The notes under the pieces are model-generated. The model ran no database searches. It was not told where the DNA came from and saw only the letters and a program-made list of their open reading frames with translations. From Branchinecta lynchi (taxonomy: Eukaryota; Arthropoda; Branchiopoda; Anostraca; Branchinectidae), in assembly GCA_023053575.1 (NCBI GenBank), contig JAKZAP010000018.1:16024202-16088201 (forward strand): DNA of 64,000 nt, given 5' to 3'. Every line of letters begins with the position of its first letter. The stretch's first letter is position 1. Shown one piece after another: positions 1-10,858 of the stretch. A program made the translations under genes and the position numbers.

Positions 1-1435
1 TGCATGTGATTCGGACACATATTTTGCATATTTAGGTCATCAGTTCTTATCACCCATAAAGTTTCATTCGAATCGGACCCCCCGTTCGCAACCTACGGAG
101 TCAGTAATTTTCGGATTCCCCTTCCCTAAACTCCCTTATAACAGTGATAACTGGTTGGATCTAGGAACAGACTAGGGCATTCGGTCGGATCTTTAAGTCT
201 ATTTATTCCGGACGCTAACATGCCTGCCAAGTTCCATCGTCCTTGGCACACCTGGAAGTATCCTAACTCGCGGTCAACGGAATTCCGGGAACTCTCCCCA
301 AAGAGCCCCGGTGTGATCTGGTTCTGTTATTAACGTATCTAGGGCTTATGCTTGTTCTTCCCACCAAATCCCATCCCGATCCCTCGAACTCTTAAGGGTC
401 TCGCGAGATTTGCGGTGCCCCCCTCCAACCTCCACAAGTACCGGACGCGGTCCAAACTTGACACGGAACATCTGAAACGATAGCTCTTTCCAAAATGACA
501 AGTTTCATTCATATCCGATCACCCGTTTAAACGTTATGGATGCCACTAGATCCGGATTTCCCATCCCTCCACTCCCCCTACAATGGTCGGATCGGGAAAC
601 GGCTATTCTCAAGTCAGTCTGTTCGGGTCCCTGATACGCCTACCAAGTTTCATCGTCCTAGTATCCAACTCGCGGGATTACCGAATTCCCCCCCCCCCCA
701 GCTCCCTCCGCAGTGTATCCCTCCACGTATCTAGGACTTTTGCTTCTACTCCGGTCTAAGCGTTTCTCAAGATTTCCGGTTCCTCCCTCCGAATCCACCA
801 AAGTCACCGGATCCGGTCCGGATTTGAAGTGGGTCGTCCGGGACACGAGGTTTTTCCAAATATCAAGTCTCATCAATATCCGACCACCTGTTCAAAAGTT
901 ATACCTACCTCACTTTTCCGGATTCCCCCCCCCCCCCCCCAAGGCCATATCGAAGAAGTTACTAACTGGTCGGGTCAAGGTTGCCACATGGAAAATATTT
1001 AGATAGTGAATTTGGCAAAAAACAGAGAGTGAATTGGGAGTGAAATTTATTTCATGAAATGTTCACTTTTCGTTAGAATCGCCTCTGTAAAAATGGCACA
1101 TCTTAATTTTACTTTCATGAAAGAAACTTGAAATGGTTACTTCTGGTCCAAATCCCTGCAGCAAAAATAACACATTTGGTCACTTTCTGAAATAGAGTGA
1201 TTTTTGTGTCCTACGTAGGACAAGAGTGACAAAAACAACATAGAGTAGTGACAATTCACACTATCGTGCGACATCTGGCAACCCTGGGTCGGGTCCCTGA
1301 TACGCCTGCCAAGTCTTATCGTCCTAGCTTATGTTAGCTTAGTGCCCGAACTAGCAAACTCGGACCGACAGACTGACGGACGGACAGAAACTGCGATTGC
1401 AATATGGCACATGGCCAAAGGGCAAGTACCATAAA
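1..1435 (-). repeat. Family B tandem-array element, copy B1 (cut by window start)
   Basis: Degenerate tandem repeats rich in CCGGATCCGGTC-like, GATTCCC and long C-run segments, with recurring 'CAAGTTTCAT' blocks. The copy ends near 1430 in a hairpin of the form GGCA...TTGGCC...GGGCAAGTACC preceded by GACGGACGGACAG, as in the copies at 12533-14435 and 47420-49690. Roughly 1010-1290 is less repetitive and may be an insertion. Short reading frames here are repeat translations. Strand is relative to copy B4. Confidence 0.7.
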
Positions 1436-2595
1436 AACAGACAAAAAACGAGTCAAGCGCAAGATCAGAAGATCACCCACGTCAAAAACTTTAAAACGGG
1501 TCGTCGACTACATGAGACATGGGCCGCAGGTTTCAAATATTTTACGTCGAACCTCCGCCTTGGGTAGCTTGGAAGTCTGGACGGAGCCGACAATCGCCAT
1601 TAAGAAAATCGCTATTTCACAGGGAAAGCATAGATATTTTCCAAAAAGATATCTTTGAACGTCATGAAAAGATCATTTCTAGTAAGGTATATTCTTTGAA
1701 GTCTCAAAGACGTCTTCTTTCTGTCAATACCGACAATTCTGACTCTTTCTGTAACATTAGCAGATGGCGTGTTGTCTCATTCTGTTGAAATTGAGCATCC
1801 AGTTGTTAGAGGTTATGAAACGTTTGACAGTCATGAGGCAATGAAATCTATTCTATGCATGCAATAATACATCCAAGGACTTTGATCCCATTCATGCAAT
1901 AGTCGACTTGGTGCAGTTGGTGGGCATGATGGTGCTTGAGGCCGTCATAATAATGTAGAATAAAGGTGTGAGGCAGAACGTTATGCATTGTTCAAATAGA
2001 TGTAATACGGCGGGGTGCCGTTACACGGGGTGCGCTGTTATAAGCTGTATAAGGAGAATAAACACTGGTTCTTTTTTGTCTTAGGCAGAGCCAATCACAT
2101 CGCTCGGATGGGCTCCGCCAGCGGGCCGAGTAAACAGGAGTCGCCAAGGTTGACACAGAAAGCTCAAACGCTCTCCTCTGATGGAAGTAACTGATGTAAC
2201 AACTTTTCTTCGAAAGTACACGTTTTATTCTGTTACGATCGCTCATTGTTACTTCGGGGAACACTGCTGTCCACACGTTAATTTAGTAGTTTTTTACAAT
2301 GTAATGGTTGTCAAATTGTACTTGCGTACTTCAAGCAGTACTAAGAACACTTTTTCTGATCTTTAGTAGGCTCGAAAAATTGTACCACTGTGGCAACATC
2401 GCATGGATAAGAACCTTTAACTTTCAATTCGAACGAGGGTGTGTATTTTTATTTATTTATTTATTTGCCGCGTTTTTTTCACGTTCTTCCTGTCTAATCT
2501 GATTTGGCCAGGTGACTATGCTTCCACTTTCCCCCGGTGACGCCAACGGTCCTACTCCTAACATCAAATATTTTAAATATTTTTGTTCAATGTAT
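1436..2595. other. No gene seen
   Basis: No homology-like reading frame or RNA is visible. A (TTTA)n microsatellite lies at about 2446-2466. The missing last exon of the TNF-like gene should lie on the minus strand at or left of here; none was recognised. Confidence 0.5.
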
Positions 2596-2896
2596 CCCGA
2601 TGAAAAAATTGTAGCCTGCGTAGTAGTATGGTAGTAGTACGAAAACGTTGCATGTACTATGTAATAGCAAAGAATACTATCATTTAATGTGCCTCAGACT
2701 GTTCCAATCTTATGTAGTAGTATCCAGTAGCATCCTGTCTTGACATAGTAGCATCCAGTCTTGCTAATAGTAGCATATAGTAGTATGCAGTAACACGGTA
2801 GCCTTGAAGTAGAAGCATGTAGTAGCATCGTTAGTACTGCATGCAACTTTTTCGTACTACTTCATAGTACTATTTTGAGATAAATTTTTCTGCGGG
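2596..2896. mobile_element. Foldback MITE, CCCGATG family, copy 1
   Basis: A 301-bp element starting CCCGATGAAAAAATT and ending in the approximate reverse complement. The inverted ends extend about 65 bp imperfectly and include a matching GTAGTAGTACGAAAA core. The 2-bp flank AT is duplicated (594-595 / 897-898 of the 2-kb block). Other copies are at 20056-20336 and 23621-23889. The interior is rich in TAGTA steps. No coding capacity. Confidence 0.85.
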
Positions 2897-2957
2897 ATTA
2901 AGACGCAAACATCACTGCTCAGCTTATTACACCTATTTGAATAATGCTTTAACTTAC

Positions 2958-3116
2958 CTTTAACGACACAGCTGCTCCAGTAAAACAGGTATTGTCGCCA
3001 TCACTAGTCTTGCTGGCAGTACAGCGTGCAATAACTTTGCATGGGTCGCTCGAACTCTGTCGGTCCTGCAGGCAGATGGCGAATCCGCCTTCACTTTGAA
3101 GCTGGATGTAATACAA
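2958..3116 (-). CDS. TNF-like ligand, exon with TNF homology domain middle part
   Basis: A 53-codon exon, phase 0 at both ends, with acceptor TCGTTTTAG before it and donor GTAAGT after it. It starts LYYIQLQ, which continues directly from GLYWIYAQ of the exon at 10677-10858, the usual strand order of TNF homology domains. Four cysteines follow (residues 15, 26, 32 and 44). The stretch RCTASKTS...NTCFTGAAVSLK closely parallels the ectodysplasin segment with a disulfide between two such cysteines and a C-T/Y-TG turn. The protein would be a trimeric extracellular cytokine binding a TNF receptor. The final strands, normally ending FFGxIxL, are not in this exon. A repeat (A1) begins about 25 bp from the acceptor. 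Confidence 0.88.
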
Positions 3117-3127
3117 CTAAAACGAGA

Positions 3128-3400
3128 GACATCAATAAGAGGCTTTGTAGCCCTATATTTAGGGGTGGGGGAGGGGGTTTAAATTAAGGGGCAAGTAAAA
3201 TATTTTTAAACAGCTAATGGAACAGTCGATATGGGGTAAGAAGACATGCTGAACAGATGGTGAAAACCATTTTCTTGCCGGACAAGTAGTTCGCCCGGAA
3301 TTCGGCCAAAACCGGAAAGTTTGTTAAAAGTAAAAGTTTTATTTGAAGTTGATTGGATGTTCAATTTATGAGTAAGAAAAAATGCTGAACACGATGGTGA
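3128..3400 (+). repeat. Family A tandem-array element, truncated copy A1
   Basis: Starts with the GGGGTGGGGGAGGGGG block found inside the left end of family A and runs through two ~135-bp units carrying TGCTGAACA, CCGGACAAGTAGTTCGCCCGGAA and GGCCAAAACCGG-type segments. Lies in the intron just upstream, in gene sense, of the TNF-like exon. Confidence 0.8.
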
Positions 3401-4400
3401 GAACAAGAGCTGAAAGCTCATATGGCACTTGCAAAAGTAGTTAGCATACATATCAGCCAAGAGACCCCCACCACTTGCCAGCTTTTATGGGAATTTCACC
3501 TAAAACTAGGAATCATTGTGCTGAAAACAGAACGAGTCATAGACAAGCACGATCAGTGTTTATGGCACTTGCCCTTCGACGACAAGCACGATCAGTGTTT
3601 ATGGCACTTGCCCTTCGACGAAGTGCCATATAGCGATCGCAATTTCTGTCCGTCCGTCGGTCTGTCGGTCGGTCCGTGTTTTGCTAGTTCGTGCACTTCC
3701 ACATTAGCTAGGATGATGGAACTTGACAGGCATATTAGGGACCCGAAAAGATTAACTTGGAAACAGTCGTTTACCCGATCCGACCATAGCGGGGGGAGTG
3801 GGAGGGGGAATCCGGAATCTTGAAGTATATATAACTTTTGAATGGGTCATCGGAACTTGATGAAACTTGTGATATCTGGAAAGATCTCTTGTCTCAGACG
3901 ACCCACTTCAAATCTGAACTGGATCCGGTGACTTAGGGGGAAGTTGGAGGGGGAGGGGGGCCAGAAATCTTGGAAAACGCTTAGAGTGGGGGATCGGGAT
4001 GAAACTTAGTGGGAAGAGCCTCCTGTCAAGTTCCATCAGAATCAGATCTCTTGTTCTTGAGTTATGCATGTCACAAGATTTACATGACCCCAAACAACCA
4101 AGGACCCCACAGTTCCAAGATAAGGTTATTTTCTACATTTGATCTACCTTGTGCTTTTCCTTCTCACCAATTCGAGTCCAGACCCCTCAATTTTGCGCGT
4201 GCCACGATATTTCCCCCCCCCCCCATAGCTGTCGGATCTGGTCCAGAACTGAAACAGAATTAGCACGAGTCATAACTCTTGCCAAATATCAAAGTTCATT
4301 CAGATCTGATCATCCTCGAGGGTTACGAAGGCCTACAAGTTTCTGGATTGCCCTCCCTCCACTCCACCCAAAAGTCGGATGCGCGAAGAGATAATGTCTA
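3398..4400 (+). repeat. Family B element, copy B2
   Basis: Begins with AGAGCTGAAAGCTCATATGG, then an exact ~39-bp tandem duplication (about 3543-3620) carrying GGCACTTGCCCTTCG. It continues with TATAGCGATCGCAATTTCTG, GTCCGTCCGTCGG and degenerate CCGGATCCGG/GATGAAACTT units. Orientation is opposite to B1 and B3. It abuts family A copy A2. Confidence 0.75.
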
Positions 4401-4404
4401 AGTC

Positions 4405-5000
4405 AAACAAAACATAAGTGGAGGGATACCTATGACATCGCAAAGTTGTCCGTCTGTTCGCATGATAACTCTCGAAGGGGGTAGAGATATTATGATCAAA
4501 CTTGGCATGAGGACTCTTTAGGTCAAAGTACAGGCCAAGTTCGAAGATGGGCTATATAGGGGCTATTTTGGGGGTTGAAATTAAGGGGACAAAAAATATA
4601 TTTTAAAAGCTAATGAAATAGTCGGATTAGGGGTAAGCAGACACGCTGAATCCCAATGCGAAATTTATTTTCTCGCCGGACCATTAGTTCACCCGGAATC
4701 TGGCAAAAACCGGAAAATTTGTGAAAAGTAAAAGTTTAATCTGAAATTGATTAGCGGTTCAATTTAGTGGCAGGGAGACGTGCTGAGTCCGAATATGAAA
4801 ACTATTTTCTCGCCGGACAATATAGGTCGGCCGGAAGCCGACCAAAGCCGGAGAAGTTGTTTAAAGTAAAAGTCTTATTTAAATTTGATGAGATGTTCGA
4901 TTAGCGGTTAAGAAGACACGTTGAATTCGTATATGACAATCATTTTATCACCGGACGTAAGAACTGCTTTGGAAAGCGAAGCGACTTTGAGCCGAAGTCG
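4405..5000 (+). repeat. Family A element, copy A2 (left half)
   Basis: Starts ACATAAGTGGAGGGATACCT, then the CCGTCTG tract, CGATAACTCTCGAAGG-like block and three to four ~135-bp units with CCGGAATCTGGCAAAAACCGG-type cores. It loses similarity near 5000, followed by about 150 bp of unassigned sequence before the inverted copy A3. Confidence 0.75.
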
Positions 5001-5158
5001 CAAGAACAGCTGGCATATAAGCTCGCAGAGCTTTCCAGACGGCCAGAATCGCCCTTTATTTGTGTCACTTGATGAACCCTAGGCAGATCCTTTACACAAG
5101 TGAACACAATGTAAATATATGGTATAACACTGCTGGATCCCTAACTAAATATATAACT

Positions 5159-6290
5159 GAACAAGACCAGAGGTTCCGACGGGATCCCAAAAATTCAATA
5201 TTTGATCCAGACAATTGGGTCTTGTCTTCGCCAGATCCACTCTTCACCAGACTCCTTGAACATTTTTACTATTAAAATTCAGAAATAGATTAAGGCAAAA
5301 TAGCTAATCATCTGAGAAAACCAAGTTCAGAGATGGTAGCATTTGTGTTTACCCCATAAGTCATATCTGTTTTGACGAAAACTTCCTGCTACTTCTGCCA
5401 ATTTCCCGGTTTCGGCCGAATTCCGAAAGTACTTGTCCGGCGAAAAAGAGAGCTCAAGAACGAACTCAGCGTATCTTTTTTCCCCAATATTGAACATCTA
5501 ATCGACTTCAAATAAAAATGTAACTTATAACAAATTTTCCGGGTCCTGCCGGATTCCTGTCGAATTATATGTCCGGGTAAAAAATGACTTTCATACACGG
5601 ACTCAGCGTCTCTTCTTACCCCCAAAATCGGATATCTAATCAACTACAAATAAAACTTTAACTTTTTCCGGTTTTGGCCGGATTCCCGGCGAACTACTTG
5701 CCCGGGTAGAAAATTCTTTTCACATAAGAGTTCAGCATGTCTTCTTTCCCCTAAATCGACGATCTAATCAACTCCAAATAAAAGTTTTACTTTTAACAAA
5801 CTTTCCGGTGTTGGCCGGATTCCGTGCGAACTCCTTCTCCGGCGAGATAATGGTTTTGACCATCGTGTTCAGCATGTCCTCCAGCCCCTAAATCGAACAT
5901 CTAATCAACTTTAAATAAAACTTTTAATTTTAACAGGATTACCGGTTTTGGCCGATTCCGGGCTAACTACTTGTTCGGCGCAAAAATGGTTTTCACCGTC
6001 GTGTTCAGCATGTTTTCTTACCTTATAATCGACTATCATATTATCTGTTTAAAAATATTGCATTTGCCCCTTAATTTAAACCCCCTCCCCCACCCCTAAA
6101 TATAGGGCTACAAAGCCCATCTACGAACTCGACCTTACTCTTGACCCAAAGAATCCTCACACCAAGTTTCATCAAAATATCTCATTCCCTTCGAGAGTAA
6201 TAGTGCGCACAGACGGACGGACGGACAGACGGACAATTTTTGCGATGACATAGGTATCCCGCCACTTACGTTTTGGGATCCCAATAAACC
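5159..6290 (-). repeat. Family A element, near-complete copy A3
   Basis: On the minus strand it runs from TTGGGATCCCAAAACGTAAG (near 6280) through (GTCCGTC)n, the GGGGTGGGGGAGG block and five ~128-138 bp units (cores near 5406, 5540, 5668, 5806, 5941) to the GACAAGACCC... right end and a second GGGATCCC near 5180. One of the best full-length examples, about 1.1 kb. Confidence 0.85.
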
Positions 6291-6580
6291 CTAATAATAG
6301 TCCTGCTCGAACCGGAGACAAAATATAACTATATCAGGCTACGGCCTCATTCCGTAGCAAAAACACTTTGAATGAAATGAATAAAGCCTGGCTCAGTATT
6401 AGCATAGCAGCTAACTGGGGCTGGGAGATAAAGACCGAGTACCTATGTCACGATGCCGGGAAATTAATGATGGTGATAAAAAGAGAAGAGTTATATAGAA
6501 AAGTAGGTGACAGAGGCAGGAAGTAAACTAGGAGGACTACTGCAGAGCAAGGTGCTATGGGACATCTACCTAACAATAGA
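6291..6580. other. No gene seen
   Basis: Unassigned intronic sequence between A3 and the satellite; no reading frame or RNA is recognised. Confidence 0.4.
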
Positions 6581-8740
6581 GGATTCTAGGACAATTGGTC
6601 ACAGGGACACTTCGTGACATGACAATTGGTCACAGGGACAACTCGTCATAAGACAATGGGTCACTAGGGCAGTTCGTCACTAGAACAATTCGTTACAATT
6701 TAGACAATTTGATTTTCGAATGGTAGTTTGGATCCAAGCAAAACTGCTATCCCTCCACATCAGGTTGTTTAAATTCATCTTTGAATTCCTATTTTGATTC
6801 CCTGAACCAACCTCAGGTATTTAATCTTCAGTTTTTTTTTTATATATTCTTGATTGCAGTATGTTGTCACAGGACGATTCGTGACAAGACTATTCGTCAC
6901 ACGGACAATTAATCACAGGGACACTTCATCACATGACAATTGGTCACAAGGACAACTCGTCATGGGACGATTGGTAACTAGGACAGTTCCCTATTACAAC
7001 AATTCGTCACATTTTAGAAAATATTTTCGAATGGTAGTTTGTATCCAAGCAAACTGCCATCCCTCCACATGAGGTTGTTTAAATCCATCTTTGAATCACT
7101 ATTTTTAATCCCTGAACCAACCTCAGGTATTTAATCCTCAGTCTTTTTGGGATATATTCTTGATCGCAGTCAAGTTGTGTTTCGTCAAATATGGAACTCA
7201 GAAGGACTGAGAGAGGCCGTGAAAACTCTGTGGTCACAGGACAATTGGTCACAGGGACACTATTTGTCACATGACAATTGGTCACACGGACAACTTGTCA
7301 TAATACAATTGTTCATTAGGGCTGCTCATCGTTAGGGCAATTCGTCACAATTTAAAAAAACGTCACTAGAACAATTCGTCACAATTTAGACAATTTGATT
7401 TTCGAATGGTAGTTTGATCCAAGCAAAACTGCTATCCCTCCACATGAGGTTGTTTAAATCCATCTTTGAATCACTATTTTTAATCCCTGAACCAACCTCA
7501 GGTATTTAATCCTCAGTCTTTTTGGGATATATTCTTGATAGCAGTCAAGTTGTTTTCAGTCAAATATGGAACTCAGAAGCACTGGGAGAGGCCGTGAAAA
7601 CTCTGTGGTCACAGGACAATTGGTCACACGGACAATCACAGGGACACTATTCGTCACATGACAATTGGTCACACGGACAATCACAGGGACACTATTCGAC
7701 ACATGACAATTGGTCACACGGACAACTCGTCATAGGACAATTGTTCAATAGGGCAGTTCATCATTAGGGCAATTCGTCACAATTTAAAACAAAAAATGAT
7801 TTTCGAATGGTAGTTTGGATCCAAGTAAAACTGCCATCCCTCCACATGAGGTTGTTTAAATCCATTTTTGAATCACTATTTTTAATCCCTAAACCAACCT
7901 CAGGTATTTAATCGTCAGTCTTTTTGGGATGTATTCTTGATTATAGCCAAGTTGTTTTCAGTCAAATATGGAACTCAGAATGACTAGGAGAGGCTGTGAA
8001 AACTCTGTTCTCACAGGACAATTGGTCACACGGACGATTATTCACAAGGACACTTCGGAACATGACAATTGGTCACACGGACAACTCGTCATGGGACGAT
8101 TGGTCACTAGGACAGTTCGTCATTACGAGAATTCGTCACATTTTAGAAAATTTGATTTTCGAATGGTACTGTCGGTCCAAGCAAAGCTGCCATCCCTCCA
8201 CATGAGGTTATTTAAATCCATCTTTGAATCACTATTCTTAATCTCTGAACCAACCCCAGGTATTTAATTCTCAGTCTTTTTGGGATATGTTCTTGATCGA
8301 AGTCAAGTTGTTTTCAGTCAAATATGGAACTCACAAGGACTGGGAGAGACCGTGAAAACTCTGTTGTCACAGGACAATTCGTCCCAGGAGAATTCGTTAC
8401 ACGGACAATTCGTCAAATGACAATTGGTCACACGGACAATTCGTCACATGACAATTGGTCACACGGACAACTCGTCATAGGACAATTGGTCACTAGGGCA
8501 GTTCGTCATTATGACAATTCATTACAATTTAGAAAATTTGATTTTCCAATAGTAGTTTGGATCCAATCAAAACTGCCATTCCTCCACATGAGGTTGTTTA
8601 AATCCATCTTTGAATCACTATTTTTAATCCATGAACCAATCTAAGGTATTTTTGGGGTGTATTCTTGACTATAGTCAAGTTGTTTTCAGTCAAATATGGA
8701 ACTCTGAAGGACTGCGAGAGGCCGTGAAAAACTCTGTTGG
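6580..8740 (+). repeat. Higher-order satellite, six units of about 310-400 bp
   Basis: The block CCCTCCACATGAGGTTG recurs near 6751, 7061, 7436, 7838, 8193 and 8579. Each unit also contains a nested short tandem repeat of GACAATTGGTCACA/GACAATTCGTCACA variants (about 18-22 bp) that varies in copy number, so the outer period changes between 310 and 402 bp. Reading frames with DNWSHGQ repeats are translations of this satellite. Confidence 0.9.
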
Positions 8741-8899
8741 AAAGGATTACCATGTACAAAACACAGAGAAACTGGATTCAAGGTTTTCGATTATTGCGAA
8801 ACTTCGACTGATCGTCCTGTTCTGATCGTTCTAATCATTATTTGTGATCTTCACCAATTTTTTGTGTTGTATGTATGGTTTCAACCCCACAAACGCGGA

Positions 8900-9755
8900 A
8901 GCTAAAACACTTCTTGGGAAGCCAAAACGGAAAACGTTCAACACGCTATACAAATTCCGAACAGTTCTAATCTGGTGCAAAACTCCATTACTTCCCTTAA
9001 AACTCAACTGTCAAGCAAGAAAATACAAATTAATGAAAGTAAGTCTTCGGTCATGCGGTTTAGCAAACTGCGAAGAGAAACTGCTGAATATCTATCGTCA
9101 TTCAGGCAGTGCAAATCCGGTAAATTGCCTGGGGTAATAATCGATGACGATCTGAAATGGAATTCTCATGTTGACAATATTATCCGTAAAACTAACTTTT
9201 TAATTAAATCCCTCTCCACTCTTAGATCTTTCGGTTTGGATACTCTGTTTAAAACTTATATACGTCCTTATTTAGAATATGCTTCACCGGTTTGGCATTC
9301 TTCTATTTCTTCAGAGCTCTCTAATCGCCTAGAAAATGTCCGCAAGAGAGCAGTGAGAATCATTCTGGGTAATCATAATATTTAATATGATGAGGCTCTC
9401 ATTAAACTTGATGTTCCTAAATAAACTGAACACAGAAATACTCTTTCAAATAAGTTTGGAGCCAAGATAATCTGTTGTCCCCAGATGGCCCATCTATTCC
9501 CCCCTACTCTCCCGTCTTCCGTGCGTCCGTCAGAGACGAATACTGCCAATCAATTTTTTCCATATCCTGCTAATTTTTCTGCCCAATTTTTACGTAGTTT
9601 CATCCTATCATTTATTTCTGGTAAAATCTTGTAAGTGTATTAGTTAATTTTTTTCGTGTCTGTGTATATTGTAAATTTGTATTCCACTTCTAGCTTTTAG
9701 CTATTTGGAATAAACTTGATTGATTGATTGAAAAAAAAAATAAAAAAAAATAACT
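8900..9755 (+). mobile_element. Non-LTR retrotransposon, 5'-truncated RT C-terminus and 3' end
   Basis: An open stretch at 8975-9385 encodes the thumb/C-terminal region of a jockey/CR1-like reverse transcriptase: GVIIDDDLKWNSHV, then YIRPYLEYASPVWH. After a stop the homology continues in broken frames (DEALIKLDVPK, SFI). It ends with AATAAACTTGATTGATTGATTG and an A-rich tail. The 3' untranslated part closely matches the inverse copy at 45490-45775, so both belong to one family. The catalytic YADD region is absent. Dead copy. Confidence 0.88.
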
Positions 9756-10346
9756 TTCTTTAACTTAAAGATTAGACCTTCCGACAACTAACAACAGTGT
9801 TGAAGGATAGCATTCAGCTTTCAACAAAAGCGATGGAGCAGCTTTCCAAATATTTGGAACCCCATGTCGTTTCTGCAACAGGAGGAAGATAGTATTCAGT
9901 TTTGCGTGTCTTTCGCTTCGGAACTACGAACCCACAGCACTAGATTGCAGAGGCGCTGCTAGCCGAAATGTTTTTTTTTGTTGGGGGGGGGGGGGTATTT
10001 ACCGAATCGTCGGTCATTTTTACCGACTGTTTTTGCAGAAAAAGACGAAAAATCGACTGATTTTTAGAAAAACCGACTATGTTAAGATAAAAGCTATTGT
10101 TTTGATGAAAGATCGACTGATTTCAGAAAAAAAGACTACTTTAATGAAAAAATCAACTGTTATTACGAAAGATATAAATTCTATACAAATTCCCAAATTT
10201 TCGGGCTCGGACCCTTTTCAATGGTTGTTTTCTAAATTTCAGTCAAATCATGAAAAATTAATTTATACCGAACGTTTAGCATAGACTCTCCCGAACTGTA
10301 GGGCTAGTTTTATAGTCAGTGGAAACCAACAATTTCGAAATTTGTA
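9756..10346. repeat. Family C fragment and unassigned intron
   Basis: From about 9950 to 10160 lies a G-run followed by ATTTACCGA...TTTTTACCGACT and ATCGACTG-type repeats. These match, in reverse, the block at 63470-63580, and also resemble 62040-62150. The rest is unassigned. Confidence 0.55.
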
Positions 10347-10516
10347 CACTGTGAACATAATCTCCGAGTAAGGATTAAAGTTAACTGCAATGTTTGCTAC
10401 TCGGATTATTCTTATCTCTACGGAGATGAAATTAATTCGAAACAGAGATAAGAGGAATCCCAGTAGCAAATATTGCAGTTAACTTTAAGCCTTAGTCAGA
10501 GAAACTTTTTACAGTG
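10347..10516. mobile_element. 170-bp foldback MITE, TA-CACTG family, copy 1
   Basis: Ends CACTG...CAGTG, flanked by TA on both sides. Almost the whole element is an inverted repeat: AGTTAACTGCAATGTTTGCT on the left pairs with AGCAAATATTGCAGTTAACT on the right. The copy at 21020-21189 has exactly the same length. TA flanks suggest a Tc1/mariner-mobilised element. Confidence 0.85.
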
Positions 10517-10676
10517 TAGCCTACTTTAAAATTTCAAAATCTAGAGGATCTGAATGGTGGTGAACGATTAAACTTAAGTTCCAAGAGATGAAGTGAGTTT
10601 GCCGGGGGGGGGGTACACGATCCCGGTCATACAGGAACTCTGACGGAAGAGACGAAATCAAATATATACCAACTAC

Positions 10677-10858
10677 CTGCGCATAGATCCAATACAACCC
10701 CGGAACATCTACAGTAACTGCCCTTGAGCTGATGCTGAAGAACTTCGATTTAGGGCCTCGGGAACTGTCGTACCAATCTTGAATGATCTCAGACTTCTTC
10801 CCAGCTTCTACCACAGTCTTGTGGTTTAGTAGATGAATGGCGATCACTGAAGAATTGC
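10677..10858 (-). CDS. TNF-like ligand, exon with start of TNF homology domain
   Basis: A 182-bp exon (two bases, then 60 codons), acceptor ATCTCTAG, donor GTAGTT. It begins NSSVIAIHLL, the first strand of the TNF homology domain, where the family has A/V-x-H-L. It continues with IIQDWYD, FFSISSRAVTVDV and GLYWIYAQ, the most conserved strand of the family (G-L/T-Y-x-I/V-Y-x-Q). The preceding exon supplies the single base that completes the first glycine codon. An alternative acceptor (TTCAG) lies 12 bases further in, but the phase favours the one given. Extracellular cytokine domain; very likely real. Confidence 0.88.

Noticed and set aside
1992..2276. Minus-strand frame considered as the last TNF exon
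   Set aside because: Lacks the expected final strands (F-x-G-x-I/V-x-L) and acceptor in the right phase.
7522..8644. Frames with repeated DNWSHGQLV peptides
   Set aside because: Translations of the GACAATTGGTCACA satellite; frames break between units and no protein family fits.
10033..10284. 83-codon frame with repeated K-x-x-x-T-T-L-M-K-K style peptides
   Set aside because: Falls in the ATCGACTG repeat of family C.
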